Shown here in pieces: positions 1 through 13,330 of a stretch of 64,000 nucleotides of DNA. The number at the start of each line of letters is the position of its first letter. Positions within the stretch are counted from its first letter, which is position 1. Origin of the DNA: Akebia trifoliata (taxonomy: Eukaryota > Streptophyta > Magnoliopsida > Ranunculales > Lardizabalaceae); assembly GCA_017979445.1 (NCBI GenBank), contig CM030708.1:29297613-29361612 (forward strand). Direction: 5' to 3'. The notes beneath the pieces were generated by a model, which searched no databases, was not told the DNA's origin, and saw only the letters and a list, made by a program, of their open reading frames with translations. The position numbers and the translations under genes are program-made.

Positions 1-219
1 GTCCAATTGACGCAACTTAACTAAAAACAGATGATCCAAATGATAATGCCACTGCAGTGGGGAGACAGATGTGCCCAACGTCGATTCAGCCTTTCCCATA
101 TCCAAGTAATATAGACCATTAGCTTCATGCCCCAAACCAATCGTCCTCTTCGTGTTGAAGTCCTAGGTAACACAAGAAGATGGAAGGAATGTCATTGAAC
201 AATTAAGGGATTTAGTAAG
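1..219 (-). pseudogene. Ty1/copia pol fragment (GAG-pre-integrase region)
   Basis: Read on the minus strand, this end of the window translates to a GAG-pre-integrase-like segment. It has the family pattern of a GH..NGLYYLD stretch followed by a WHYHLDHL stretch, which resembles the W-H-LGH zinc-binding region upstream of copia integrase. It continues the copia reading that breaks at 4300. The two pieces were separated by the insertion at 225-4294. The element runs off the left edge of the window. The copy is decayed, with frame breaks. Family assignment rests on motif recognition. Confidence 0.6.
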
Positions 220-224
220 TTGAC

Positions 225-3200
225 TGTGATAACCCAAAATGACACTCATCTTAGATAAGTCGGGTCACTTTCAAATTCTTGATTTTAGTTATCAAGAATT
301 TTCTTGAAACACATGTCAAGACCCGTCAATCGAAACAAGCGAAGAAAGAACTTGTAATTTAACTGTTTCATGTTACTTTATTGGTTATACAATCAGAACT
401 ATGTCTTTTAATAATTCCTCGAGATACATGCTAAGATTAGATAAGGATTAAAGGTTAACCCGGGAATTAACCAAGCGAACAAATATTACCAATGATTACG
501 CCTTAAAAATAAAGAAAAAAACTACTTAGGATGGATTATAAGATCACCTAGATCGAAGTTGAAACAAATCTCAAGGAATTACCTCGAGATATGTGCAAAA
601 TCAGATCTGATCATGTATGAAATATAGAAAGATATAAATAAATCAAGCAAGATAAACTATTAAATCACGTAAATTGGACCTCGAGGAATTGCCTTGAGAT
701 TTGCATAACTATTTGTAAGACATTCCTTAATCAGAGCATCATCGATGAGATCAAACTACACCATTGCGTAGATCTTGTCGAATAGATGAGAAACGACTAT
801 TGGATTGCCAAAATCGAAATCAAAACGAGTCCGGAAGAGCAATCCGAAATCTCGTCCATCGAAGGTAACTTTGTATGTTACTAGATGTAGCATACAATAA
901 AAAAATATGTCCCTAATCACCTCAAAATGATGGCTTACATCAACAACATCATCATTGCAAATTATTATATATGGTCTTGTATGTAAAACTTAGTTGTCAT
1001 GTGTTCAACCCACTTAACATGCATCCAATCACACTTATCACTTAAAAATTGAATCCTCTCATTTCTATCCACCTTACCATAGCTGCCTCATTAGATTTTC
1101 ACTCAAAAACACCATGTCTTTAACTAAGAGACAAGTGTCTAGTTAACCCCCATGCATTACCCCTAGTTAGAACTTAACTTGACCATCGTTGCTTTAAACT
1201 TTAACCAACCCCAACCATCCTTTAACTAGGGTGAAATTCTAACTAATCTTAGTTAACTAACTTGACCCTAGTTAGTTTATCTCCACCCATAATTAAATCT
1301 CAGTCCAATCTATATGATCCTATGCAAGCACTTTTTTTCAACTTGACCCCCTCTACTTAGTTCATACGACTCCATATTGCCACCTCAATTTATAGTTCTC
1401 TCCATTATATAAAAATTAGGTAAATCTCTATGTCTTTACTCTTTCATGCATTCTCAATTGCCTAAGCATCTCTAGAAACTTCTCATCCCCCTCAATTACC
1501 TCCACAAATCTTCATAATTCAAGTCTAGTGTATGTGACTCTTTTAAAGCTCTTTTCTCAATACCATTAAGAAGTTTTAAAGGATTCTTGAAGAGAAAAAT
1601 CAGCAACCTTCTTATGTCACCTAGTTGGGTATTTGAGAAGTCTCCATTTAATAATTATTAAAGTAAGTAGTTTCTCACTACTACATATTCTTGTATCTTT
1701 TTTCATTTTCTTTTAGCCAATTCTTATTCCTAAACCATTCTTGCTTATTAGGTTCTCCCTTCACTTAGAAACTATAACCTCAACTCTTCAAGGAGAGTCC
1801 ACCTTCAAGCATTCTTGAAGAGGAACACATACAACCTTAGGTAAGATCTATTAATAAAGAAAACTTTAGCTAAAATATGAACTATAGACATTCATACTTA
1901 ATGACGACTTTTTGTATTTCAGCCCCAAAAGCTGGAGCACGGGACCTAGACCAAGGAATGAGGTTTTTACGAGTTGTGTTTGTGGTTTGAGAAGGAATGT
2001 ACCTTCTCACTCTAGGTAGGCCACCCGACATGTTTTCTAAAATACGTGTACTGCTGATTTTAAAACTAATAGTTTTCAAAATCTGCTTCATTCAACTTAT
2101 TTGACATAGGAGGAAAAGATAGTATGTTTTATATTCATTTGTCATGTGTTTTATATCCATTTTTAACAAACCGGAATTAAAACAATTATTATACCGATGA
2201 TTTAACATCTCACCGATTTCTTTGGGATTTCTTGCAACTAAAATACATACTTATATTATTTTTAGGGGTGTCAATGGATAGTCGAAAATTCGAATCCGAT
2301 TCGAATTCGAATTCAAAAAATTGGATATCGAATTTGAATTCGGATAGTTTTATATATTCAAATCCTTATTGGATACGAATTCAGATATTAACATTTCGAA
2401 TCCAATAATATCCGATTCGAAATAATATATGCTATATATTATTTTATTTGATTAATTTTTATATAAGTAATATAATATATATTATTTTATTTTATTTATT
2501 TATTATATAAATAATATAATATATAATTAGTTTGTTTTTTAATAATGAAAAATCAGTTAGATAAGGAAAAATTATGTTTTTTTTTATATAAAAATTATTT
2601 GAATTCTAATCGGATTCAAATTCGAATAGAGTTTTAGAACATCCATTGGATTCGAATTCGAATATCAAATAAACATTTTGGATTCAGGATCGGATTCAGA
2701 TATTAGTATATCCGAACCGATAAGCATCCGTTGACAGCCCTAATTATTTTAGTATAATTGGTGAGCCAAAAAAGGACTGTGAAACTACCTTGCAGGTAAT
2801 TTCTGGGATGTCTTGGAGACAGTCGCTACCAATGAAGTCTGGGAAGTACTGGTTATATCTTTTTTCGATAAACCTTGATTTTGATTGTAAAGAGGTAAAG
2901 GTCAATAACTAGAGGGATTTGAGATTGCACATATGCCTGATAGGCATTAAATGTGAGGTTCACACCTAATTTAGACATGGATCCATCCTAAACTGTAGTT
3001 TTCGAATGGTTGATTGTCATTAAGTTTAGTTGGGTCGTTGACTCTATTGTCAAATGGCAACCTACGCCGGAAAAGGTGGCATATTGCAAACGACTCCACG
3101 TTTTCCATGGGAGCCAATGGTTACCACGCCAGACCGGAAAATCAGGAAAGCTGACCCATGTTAAAAGGCCAACGATGTTAGGATCCCTCATCAACAAATT

Positions 3201-4294
3201 AATGGGGTCCCGGTTTCGTTCTACATCGGTACATAGTAGAACTCTGCACGACTGGGTAGGCCAGTTTTGATCGGAAGATTAATCGCAAGCTTGGACCCAC
3301 TAGAGATATCCCTCACCTCATGTATTGTAATGTGATGTTGTATGCATATTTATTATGTCATCATATAACTCTAACTGAACTAAAATTAATTGATTATCAT
3401 TACAATGCCTTAGATATGCGACTATCATGAGATTTACTTGCTTTCTTCTATTAGTAGATGGAATATAATAGATGCATTTAAACGTAGTTAGATATAATTC
3501 TCGATTTATGGATCATGATGTTCATAAATAAAATTCATTTCACACACTGTATTTTAAGGACACAAAAATTAGAAACTAGATTGCTTTCTCACCCCTGGGT
3601 GATTAGCTTAGGGTTAATCGGTACGTGTTAGGCGACTTTGTCGCTCATACCATTTTTTTCCACTTTTCAAGTTTCCCTATAGAGGACACATTCTTGGTGG
3701 AGGAGTAAATTGAGGAGGAGTCGTACTGGGAGCCGGAGTCAGAGTCGTACTACGAGCCAGACCCTAATTCAAAGGTCGTATCTTGAAGAGCCATCGGTTT
3801 GCCGCTGCTGCAATCTGTTTTCTCCAACAGTAGGTCTTTTGTTAGATATTGGAATGTTTTTTGTTTATTTATGTATACTGTCCTTCGGGGCGTACTTGGT
3901 TTCTTACTTTTGTTATACCCTATGTACTACTCTTTTGTTGTCGCTATGATATGTTATGTCACTCAACATCTATATATGATAATATCACCTATGCTTTAGA
4001 TAAAATTCTGGTGTTATAAATTATTAGCTTGTAGAATAATTAATTCTTTCTATTGCTAAGTAAATTCAAATTTCTTTAAGTAGAAGGTCTTTGAGTTACC
4101 TCAACTCTCGACCCATACCTCGAGAATCACAAAAGTCCTAGGGCGTGGTATTTAGACCAATAAGCTTTAGGTGTCAGCGGATCTCTCTCTCACATAGTTT
4201 TGAGGTTTATGCTTAAGTTTCGGGTTTGGGGCGGGGTCAAGTATCCCCTAATCATGTTGCCAAGTCGACATATAATCGAATTTGGGGCGTGACA
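225..4294. mobile_element. Solo-LTR-like insertion, 4.07 kb, 5-bp TSD
   Basis: The segment begins TGTGATAACCC and ends GGGGCGTGACA, that is TG...CA, as LTRs do. It is flanked by a perfect 5-bp direct repeat TTGAC (220-224 and 4295-4299). Removing it rejoins the copia pol reading on either side. I see no second copy of its ends inside and no gag or pol reading, so a solo LTR of a Ty3/gypsy element is the best fit. A non-autonomous LTR element is the alternative. It contains a 480-bp MITE (2263-2742), so the original LTR was about 3.6 kb. Short open frames inside (for example 3010-3270) look fortuitous. Orientation is not settled. Confidence 0.65.
2263..2742. mobile_element. hAT-type MITE with 8-bp TSD
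   Basis: The ends are imperfect inverted repeats: TAGGGGTGTCAA on the left and TTGACAGCCCTA on the right. They are flanked by a perfect 8-bp duplication ATTATTTT (2255-2262 and 2743-2750). Eight-bp duplications and TAGGG-type ends are characteristic of hAT elements. The interior is AT-rich with many GAATTCGAAT-like palindromic blocks and no coding sequence. It sits inside the solo LTR, so it inserted later than that LTR. Confidence 0.8.
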
Positions 4295-4299
4295 TTGAC

Positions 4300-5388
4300 T
4301 TACAGATAACATATTAAAAGAAAATTCAGGTACATACAAGCTAGATGACAGTGATATAGATGGAGTGGGATGGATGGTTCCTACTCCAGAAACGGGGCTA
4401 GTAGAGCCATCAGCTAGGAAAATATTAGAATTTGAAGAACGAAACTAGGAAAAACGTGAAGGTATACCAAACATATGGGCACTAGTTCCTAAGTCAATTA
4501 CCCAGGTAGATGGTGACCGGGCAACTACAAGATCAGAATTACCTATGTTGGCAAGCGTAGATGTATTGGATGTACTAGATGATGCAGAGAAACTCTGAAG
4601 AAGTTGAGCTATCTGGGCAATTAGATCTTCCTAAGATTGTAAACCAACAAATACTCCATGTTGAACCTGAACAGACGGAATAGTAGACTCTCCAGTCTGG
4701 TGAGACTCTTCAATAGCTTGATTCGCCCAACCAGGCTTACCCCACTTGTCCCAGCAAAAATCCTTAGTATGACTATTGAAACCATAATATGTGCACTTTA
4801 TATTACTGTTAGTGCCTTTACCACCATCACGACCACTAAGATTATCACATCCTCTACCACCACTATGCGGACCGCTTGTGGTGAGAGCAGAGGAATCTTT
4901 ACCAGCTAGGGATGAAGAACTCAAAGCCACAGATGAGGTAGGTGCAGCCCGTACAACTTGAGAAAAGGCATTAGCAGTTGTAGATAAAGGTTCGCTATCC
5001 AACAGTTTCAAATTCAGCATCCAATCCAGACATAAATTTTGTGGTATAAAATTATTTACGTATTTTTTTTGTACTTCTAAACTGGTGATGAGAGGTTGAT
5101 ATGTAGCTAACTCTTTCCAGATACCATATTGGCATTGATCATTGGCTCCACACTAGCCAAAAGCCAACTCATAACCAAAGCATCTTCACTCACCTAGTAT
5201 TCATAAGATTTATCATCTGTGGTTGGAAGATTAGAGGTGATATGTTTCAGTTTCTTCTTCGCGGTTAACACAATCATCAGGCAGGATGACCAATAAAAAT
5301 AATTGGTGCCATTTAGTTGAACTGTTGTCACACATGCACCAACACCATCCCATGATTGTTTACCCTTACTAGAAATAGTAGATGCCAT
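4300..5388 (-). pseudogene. Decayed Ty1/copia gag and start of pol
   Basis: The minus-strand reading starts at 5388 with a copia gag N-terminus (an LNGTNYFYW motif, where UBN2-type gag domains have LNGxNYxxW), and it stops at 5194. A second open piece at 5020-4631 carries a zinc-knuckle-like C-x-x-Y-G-x4-H-x4-C pattern in which the second cysteine has become tyrosine. From about 4470 to 4300 the reading gives an LYVPEFSFNMLSVS stretch, typical of the copia protease to GAG-pre-integrase junction. That reading is then cut by the insertion at 4294 and resumes at 219. Several in-frame stops show the copy is dead. Confidence 0.7.
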
Positions 5389-5821
5389 AAGAAATAACTC
5401 AACTCACAAACCACAATTCGTCGAAACCGAAACCCGAAAAAAATTTGAAAACTTACTCTAACACCAAACGAACAAAATAAAGGTGGAAAATGATAGGGAA
5501 TAACCCTATGAGTGGTGCGGTTTGGGTAGGGATACCTAGATGCACGCGGTTGTGAAGAAAATCAAAAATCTAAAAATTAGGGTTTCGGCCTCTAAACTTA
5601 GAAATAGCTCCAATCACGATGAAACTTCAAACCAACACTAACAAAACTTCAACCAAACCTTAGATATACACATAAGTTTGAAACAAACACCATTAAACCC
5701 TAGAATACAAGGTTTTGTTCACACCAAGATCAAAACCAAGTAAACAAACCAAGAGAAAAAAGAAAAAAATTGAAGGAAGAACAAGAAAAGAAGAACCCTA
5801 GATCTCTATCTTAGATTAGTT

Positions 5822-5832
5822 CTTTGATACCA
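5822..5832 (-). other. tRNA-iMet primer binding site of the copia element
   Basis: The minus strand reads TGGTATCAAAG, one base different from the usual plant copia primer site TGGTATCAGAG, which pairs with the 3' end of initiator tRNA-Met. It directly follows a CA-ending LTR, as expected. Confidence 0.7.
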
Positions 5833-6065
5833 TGTAGAAATCTAGGTTAATAGAGAAAATGAGAGAAGAAGAAGAAAAATAGAGGAGAACAGATTAGGGA
5901 GAGAGGCCTCCTCTCTCCCTATTTATATTAAATTTGATCAAAAGACCAATATGCCCTTTTTACAATAATATAAATTCTAGCCATAGAAATATTTTTATTT
6001 TTAGAATGACCAATAAATAAACCAAAAAATAAAAATAAAAAATTCACGTTAATCAAGATAATACA
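5833..6065 (-). mobile_element. 5' LTR of the copia element (outer border approximate)
   Basis: On the minus strand the LTR ends in ...CTACA immediately before the primer site at 5832. A TATAAATAG box lies at 5928-5920. A TG start is possible at 6065, but the outer border and any target duplication could not be fixed because the 3' LTR lies outside the window. The segment also holds a GA-rich run (5850-5915) that would be in the leader of the transcript. Confidence 0.5.
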
Positions 6066-8519
6066 TTCTCATTCACTAAGTAACCAGTCTGGTAAGCACC
6101 GAATCTTCCCCTTTTATACCTTGAATTTGATTATTTTGGTTGAATTTTACTATTCACCAAAGCATTTCACAATATAAATAGTTATTTCCACCCAAATATA
6201 TATTAAGAAACCTACCGGTTAAATCTTTTGGAAATGGAAATATTTCCAAATATTTTGTGGAAATATGTTGAAATATAATATATGACCATAAGGAAAGGAC
6301 AGCAAAGAACAATCTTTTAGGATTTTTCATTTCTTAGTAAGTAACAGATGCATTAAAATTTAGGGAAGGAAAAAAGTAACAAGATTTATAGAAAAAAGTA
6401 TCCTATACAAAATCTCCAACCACGACATTTTTGTTAAGCTGTCCACCAATTCATCAGCTTTTGGTGGTGAATGAGATAAGCTTATCATTCCTCCTCTCAT
6501 GGCATTTATTAAATTTCCCCATGATCCTAATGCTTCAAGCTATAATATCCCTCCACTACTAGCTCAAAAATTAAATAGAGTACTTAACCTCAACTTAGAC
6601 TGCATTTATATCAAAGAAGCGCATTCTTCTCACTAAATGTCAAACCTGTACAAGACGCTCACAGTAGGGATTTAGATCCAACAAACAGCTACATTATTTA
6701 CTAAGTTTAAACCCATGAAAAAATTCTTAACCATACATCACGTACAATATATTAGAACACCGGAGATGCAGAGGGCATTACATTTACACCAGAGAGTTTA
6801 ATAATAAATGGACAAAAAAATTGCTATAATAATCTGCTAAAACAATATTACTCAATCCACCTAATTAGAAGCTACTGGGACTATTGTCCTAGCTTCTACG
6901 ACAGTAAATAGATTTCACAAAACAAGCTAATGAATCATCATATTAAAAAATACAATAATGTCGCAAAAGAATTCTTAAAAGTACTCTCGGTTACAATTAG
7001 GAGCAACTTGGCCATTATCGATGACTTAGCTGAGATATAGTGTCAGCAATTAGTAGCAACTTACGGATAACAATTGTTTTATTGATGCAACTTGGTGATA
7101 ATTATCATTAGGGGTTATCAATAATCAATAAGAAACCAAAAGCAAATAATGAAGAGACAAAATAAGAGCTCACCTTTAGGGAAAATATAAATGATAAATC
7201 ATCTCTGCCAAGATGCTCCTAAGCAAAAGATAAAAGAATATTTTTTATTGGTGGGGGAGAAAAATAAAAGAATGATAACATGATAGAAGGCTACATTATT
7301 ATGTAAAAGCTGAAAGGGAGGGTAAAATAGACATAAGCATGCGAAGAGTCTGAATCAAGTATGAAGAACCAAGTATTCTTTATAAAATGGCGTAAAAAAT
7401 CACAGAATGAAGCATAAACTAGTCAAAGAAAAATATTAGGTGACTCCAACAACAGATTAAAATCAGGTGAGAAGAAGTAATAATATGGAATTGAATCTGT
7501 ATCAACTTCTAAAAGAAAGCAACAAAACTGTAATAAAGAACAATGATCACATCTTTATGACCAAGCAAACAACTTTTTTCACATTGATGAAATAACAACT
7601 GGCATGTCAATGAAAGTTCCAATACGGCGTAAATGGGGGTGTTGCATTGGGGATTAGGTGTCGGAGTGGGTATAGGGGGGAAATATTATGAGTTTCGCAA
7701 AGTTCCTGGATTTCTCCTACAAAAAATTTGAAGACAAAGCAAGGAGTGCTTTCGACGCCATTGAGAGTTGTAGAAGTGTGTTTGAAGACCAGATGGAGAG
7801 GTGATGACAAGTTCCAGGGAGTCGGTGAGAAGGTTTAGGTTCTTAAACCCCAATGACTCGTACAACATCCATGAAGGAGAAGCTTGAGGATCATTCACTT
7901 ATTATTTCCAAGGATGACATAATTGATGTCCATGCTCCAACTAGAAGAGTATTCACTCATTTCAGTCTTCTAATTTGTGTTCCTAAGAATCTATCCAACT
8001 ACTCACTTATTTTATTTTCAACCCTAATTTTCACAAATGATTACGTCATTAAGATGCAACACTTTCAATCCATGCCATAGAAAAAAAAAAAAAAAAAGGA
8101 AATATAGAAAGTATGTGAAGCTCCATTACAAATGAAAATACAAAGCACCAATAAGTTACCAAAAAAAAAATCATAATTTACCTTTGAAATAGGTCTTTAT
8201 ATACCTTGAGAATTGCCTTTTTTTTTAAGACAAGTGAGAATGAGCAACAATAGATATTCCATATCCAATCTATTTAAATCCCAAGGAATAAAAAGAAAAT
8301 ATAAAGACCATTTTGATCAAATATACCTGTCCATAGACAATTTCATTTAGATCACTCAGGGATGGAGTCCTCTCCATTAAGCAAGCCTGCATCATAGGCT
8401 AACAAAATCAATATATTATATCTACGTAAAAATTTAAGGTGGAGTACATAAAACTATAAGAAATACATTACTGCATAAATAAATATGCATTATCAGGACT
8501 GATAAAAAAAATGCATTAT
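6066..8519. other. Gene-poor stretch
   Basis: No gene or clear element is supported here. The sequence is AT-rich with short A runs (for example 8081-8098). Open frames around 7600-8080 are short, overlap on both strands and have no recognisable motif. Confidence 0.5.
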
Positions 8520-10740
8520 CAGGGATTCTTGAAGATGGAAGGTTCAAAAGAAGGAAATTCCCAAAGATCCATTCAGATTCCAAATGATGATTGTTCTTCC
8601 TGCAATGGCCCCTTCAAGCTTCTTCTGGTGGTGGTCTCACTGTTTTCCTGGTAGTTGGTTCCTCTGATCTAATTCATCTTCTCTAGGTTCCCTAGTTTCT
8701 TCAGTTGGCAAGGGATAGACAAGAACCTCTAGGATTCTTGGGTTCAAGTTCATGTTGTCTTTTTTGTAGAGGTTGTTATTGAAATTTTAAAGATGATTTT
8801 TACAATTAATCAAAATTCTTTGAGTTGTATGAACATTGATTTAGAATCAAACGGCCTTAGAAATCATAGAAAATGGTAAGAAATGGGTGAGCTCCACATG
8901 TTACTCGAGAAGAAAACCTCATGGGTGGTTGAGGTATGGAGCAAACCAGTAGGACCCTACTCGATAAGCCCCTATGGAGTAAATCAGTGGTTTTTGGTAG
9001 GATCAAACTAGCCAAAAGTGGCCAAAATGAAAAAAGGAGATATCTGAGGATCTTGAATACATTGAAAGATGGTGGAATAGGCCAATTGTGATATCAGAAG
9101 GTGTGAACCAGAATGGATGGAAATCTTTGGCAAAGGTTTTGGAGAAAATTCAATTGACACAAACCAATGAGAAGGTAAGTGCAAATCTTAAAAATTGTTG
9201 TCGGCAAAGAGGTGGTTGTGAACCGGTTTTCACATTGAGGTGTAACAAAGCATAAGCTAGTGAAATCAATTTTGAATTCTCAAGGGAGGTTTTGATGTTG
9301 TAGATTTGCGATCCTTGGTGAAGGTTCTCCAAAAGAAGTGAATTGGGAGGATGTACGAGAAGTGCTATGACTTTCAGAAGCAATGTCACTTATATCAAGC
9401 TATATCGAGTCACTTATATCAAGCTATATCGAGTCACTCAATAGGTGTAAAATTGAGGGTGCTCATCACTACTTAAATATTGAATTTTGAATTTTATTTC
9501 TCATTGAATTCATCAGAATACATGAACATAGTGTTAATTTCAGACCTTGGGGGGCTCTGGCTAACACTATTCTATGGTATGGTCACAATTCACAAGGATC
9601 AACCCATTTCGATATCAAAGGCTCCCATTCCATCTTAGTACACAACCAATTTTAAAATCAATAAGCACCTTTAGGTGGTCTAGTTGATGTTGCTGAGAGT
9701 ACTGAAAGGCTACCTAATCCGCAAGCTATGAGGATCATGGCGTGTAATTTTGCATTCCAGATCCCTAGATGTTTGAAGGTTGTTAATCGGAGGCTAGAGT
9801 ATGTGATGATTCTTCAAGTGGTTCGTTTGGTTCAGAGGTCATCCATATTGATGTGGAACAATGATACAGGAATCAATGTCTTTACTGATTATAAAGGACT
9901 GATCGATCAAGCCGAATTTGGATTTCTTTTGGGTGGAGAAGATCATGGAGTCTGTGGAGGTTAAGTGGCATAATATTGTGAACGATTTGGCACAAAACAA
10001 GCTCAATGAGAAGGTTGAATATCCAGTGGAATCACTGGAGATATCGAGACGGGCACATCAAGTATTGTCAGAGAAAACAACAAAGTAGATTGAAGGTATC
10101 CAAAGTGGCCTGAAGGGATCAGACCTTAGAGCTTGACTTAGATTGCTATCAAATATGGTTTCTTTGAGTAGGTGGGGGAGTATGAGAAACTTCCAAATGA
10201 TGACACCTAGTGAGGGACATCCCAAGCGATAGTTTGTAGGAACTAGGAAGCTTGTCTCGAAGTTTAACAAGAAAAAAATCTAGTGTTGAGCGGGTTAAAA
10301 AGAAAAATACCTCAGTGAGACGCAGAGGTTATTTTCGATTTCAAAATTTTTGGGGTTAGATCCAGTGCATCGCAGGCACAAGGACATGGGGACGAAGTAT
10401 CCAAAGCATATCCCAATAAGAGCCAGGTCCAGTCGAGATGCAAGATTCTCGGAGCCTATTTTATCATCTTGAGGCGACATATCAAAGAGATGTAATCTAG
10501 ATGCAAAATGTGGATAAGCCAAGTTTGATGAATGATTGGTCAATGTGGGCAGGCTGTTTGGACATGTTGCAGAGGCCCGATACAAGGAAATTTTATTAAG
10601 GCACAGCAAGAGTGGCGATGCGGTGACCTTATAGGGTCAGGATATGTGGACAAAAAATCAAGCAAGGTTCTTTTTGGCACGTAAACGAGAGATCCCATTT
10701 CATTGTTATAAAATAGATTCAGGTATAAAAAAAAATTGAG
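8520..10740 (+). pseudogene. Decayed retroelement-like coding remnant
   Basis: Several plus-strand pieces read like the ORF1 (DUF4283-like) region of plant non-LTR retroelements. One is a stretch near 9050-9160 with the pattern W-N-R-P-I-V-I-S-E-G-V-N-x-N-G-W. All are broken by stops and frame changes. The open frames seen on both strands (9728-9964, 10295-10815) are short and unrecognised. A 26-bp unit is duplicated at about 9389-9440. The assignment is tentative. Confidence 0.25.
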
Positions 10741-10887
10741 TCTCAAAACATTTTTTCTTGTTTTGTAAAGCATTACATCAAATGCGTCAGAAGAAAGCTT
10801 GAACAACATACGCAAAACCAGAAAGCAAAAAACATTAGCTCAAACAATGTATGCAAAATCATGTGAAGGAAATCATATCTACCAGAC

Positions 10888-12826
10888 CTTAACACCTCCG
10901 GGAAAACAGAAGGCAGGTAAATCCTTAGGACGCATAGCTAATCTCTTTCCAGGAGGATACTTAAAAAGAATCTGCACGCTATCAAACAACGTGACATCAA
11001 GCTTTTGTATAAAGAAGATTTTGAGACAGGCATCAAAATGCAGACTACCACATGACCAGGCAAAACCATGAAAAAGTAGGTAAAACTAAGATCAGATTGA
11101 AGCAGAATGTCGGGTAGAGCAGATGATTAAAATGTCAAAAAATACGAAACAGTGACAGCATGCTCACTCTTTTCTATTTTGATTTAGATTTGTGTCTTGT
11201 AAAATTAGAAGTGTGGCTATGATAGATAAATAAAGGTAGTTATCATGTATAAGCATTCTATGGTTACAAGCCTTCATTTAGGTGCACTCCACATTTAGGG
11301 TACTCTTAGGAGCCAAACTAAGAACTCCTCAACCATTAAGCTGCACATTACAGAACACAAATCTAGGAGCTTTGCAATACCTATAAACATGCATAATGCA
11401 CAATATCAGACATAAACAGAATATATCACAAAAACCATCCATAATTTCCAAAGGGAAAGGTGACATATAAGATGCCTACTAAACTTTGAAAAACAGTAGC
11501 TTCAACTATGAGGATATTGTTTCACCGTCATTGAATTGACCTGAGGTTCCAGTGTCGGAATTGAAGGGCCACGTTGTTGTAATATTTTGCGATCAAATAC
11601 TTCACATTTCGCCATCTCTAACTCCCATCTCTTCCTTCTGGCAAATGCATGTTCAACAGTCTCAAGATTACAATCTGAATGAAGACCCACAATGACAAAG
11701 TGTTCAATGAGCGAGGTCGGCTCCTTATATTTTGCAAGGTCCTACAATAACAGCCTCAGGTGAGTTACTAGACACAAGGATGGATGAAACGAGATTAGTT
11801 TTTAATGTCAATATCCCCTGATTAGCATTATATTTTTTTTGGTAAGCGCTTAGCATTATAATTGTGTAACATATATTATACTCAACAGGACACAAGCGCG
11901 GGCGCGCGCTCGCATACGCACACACTTACTCACCTTTCTTCTGTTGCAAAGGAAATAAAAAATTCAAGCATTGGCATCTGATGTGGGAGAGGTGCTAGTT
12001 GTACCAAGCTACGAAAAAGAGCCCGAAGCTAAATATTGCTGAGTTATGTGTCCCCACTAACTTGTTGAAAGAATATCCTGAATAAGTTTGGGTTGGGCAT
12101 GGAGCTTTGGGATTTTGGAAAATGATCAACGACAGATCTTATCTAATTCAATTATACATCACTTAGTTGATTCTTAAGAGCCAATCTATATAATAAAATA
12201 CGACGGTGGGTCCCCCTCCATCTACAGTGGAGTGGGGTCCACATTGAGGTGTAACAAAGTATAAGCTAGTGAAATCAAAAAAAAATAAAAACACTTAGTA
12301 ATGCCACTTAAACAAAAGCATCACAACCAGGGTTACAAACAAATTGATGGGAATGGTCATGTCTTACAATGGCTTCTTGGAAAACCCACTGTTGTTTTGA
12401 GACCAACCAACACCCACATAACCCCAAAACCCAACATAAGTAAAACACATAAACAACTGTGAGGAACCCAAAGCTACGTACCACCTTTTTCGATTGAAGC
12501 TGATACCATTGGCGTTTTTGATTGGCCAAAACCTCAGGATTAAAATTCAACCGCAAACCCTCTTCATCTGTAATACCACCCCACCGCCAAGCTTTCTGTA
12601 TCTGATTCTTCCATCTCTGGAAACTATTACTGCGTCTGTGTACAATTTCGCTTCTAGCCCGCCGGTGCCCCGGTGGCCCTGCTGGTGGAATGTTAGCGCT
12701 ACCTGAATAAACACTCTGGATTGCCTCACCAGCCACTCTAACGGCTTCCTCGGAAATATGTTGTAAAACAACATAAGGAGATGGTGGCCTATCATCCTGC
12801 CCTTCAACATCTTCCTTTGTTTCCAT
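10888..12826 (-). CDS. DENN-domain protein, N-terminal exons only (truncated gene)
   Basis: Three coding exons on the minus strand match the N-terminus of plant DENN (AEX-3) domain proteins, which in other eukaryotes act as Rab GTPase exchange factors in membrane traffic. Exon 1 is 12826-12482 (115 aa, start METKED; donor GTACGT). Exon 2 is 11741-11541 (67 aa, containing KYKEPTSLIEHF and GLHSDCNLETVEHAFARR). Exon 3 is 10971-10888 (28 aa, ILFKYPPGKR...CFPGGVK). All borders are GT-AG and phase 0. The family protein is several hundred residues long. The next expected exon (continuing GGVK with an ARLLER-like motif) and everything after it were not found down to position 1. Reading through the exon 3 donor gives VW and a stop. 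The remainder may be lost, moved, or beyond very large insertions. Exons are well preserved, so loss would be recent. Confidence 0.7.
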
Positions 12827-13330
12827 GGTTCTACATCATTCAGCCATTATAACAGAAGGAACCACAGACCTAAAAACTAATTCTAACAAATGAATGTTGA
12901 ATGTTGATTCTCTTTTGAGACAAACAGATCAAGGAGGCATCCAATGTTTCTCTAGAGATCCAAAAACTGGCTTTCAACGAGCATGAACTTGACAATTTTG
13001 TAAAAGATTTATAGCCTCGAGATCCATATTAATTCTGTAAATGCGGATAAATTATAACTCAGAAACAGAGAATTTTCATGAAATTAAACAAACAAAAAAT
13101 GAACAAATTTTCAGAAAAAGTTGCATGAACAAATCAAATTATAACAAAAATTGAAAGATAAAAAAAAAATTGGGATCATTAAGTTTACCTATTCTGCATT
13201 TCTAGAGTTTCGTTCTTCGAATGATGATTCCGCTAGAGATAGAGAGGAGAGAAGTTCGTAGGAGAGGGAAAGAGAGGTCGCACGGTTTCTCCTCCCTTTT
13301 TCTTGCTATATAAAGATGTTATTAAAGAGT
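12827..13330 (-). promoter_or_regulatory. 5' leader and promoter region of the DENN-type gene
   Basis: A TATA-like TTTATATAG lies at about 13315-13306 (minus strand), followed by a GA/CT-rich leader at 13290-13200. AG-like acceptors near 12900 would allow a leader intron. Exact transcript borders cannot be told from sequence alone. Confidence 0.35.

Noticed and set aside
3010..3270. 86-codon open frame in the solo-LTR-like element
   Set aside because: No recognisable domain, antisense frame also open, and LTRs do not normally encode proteins.
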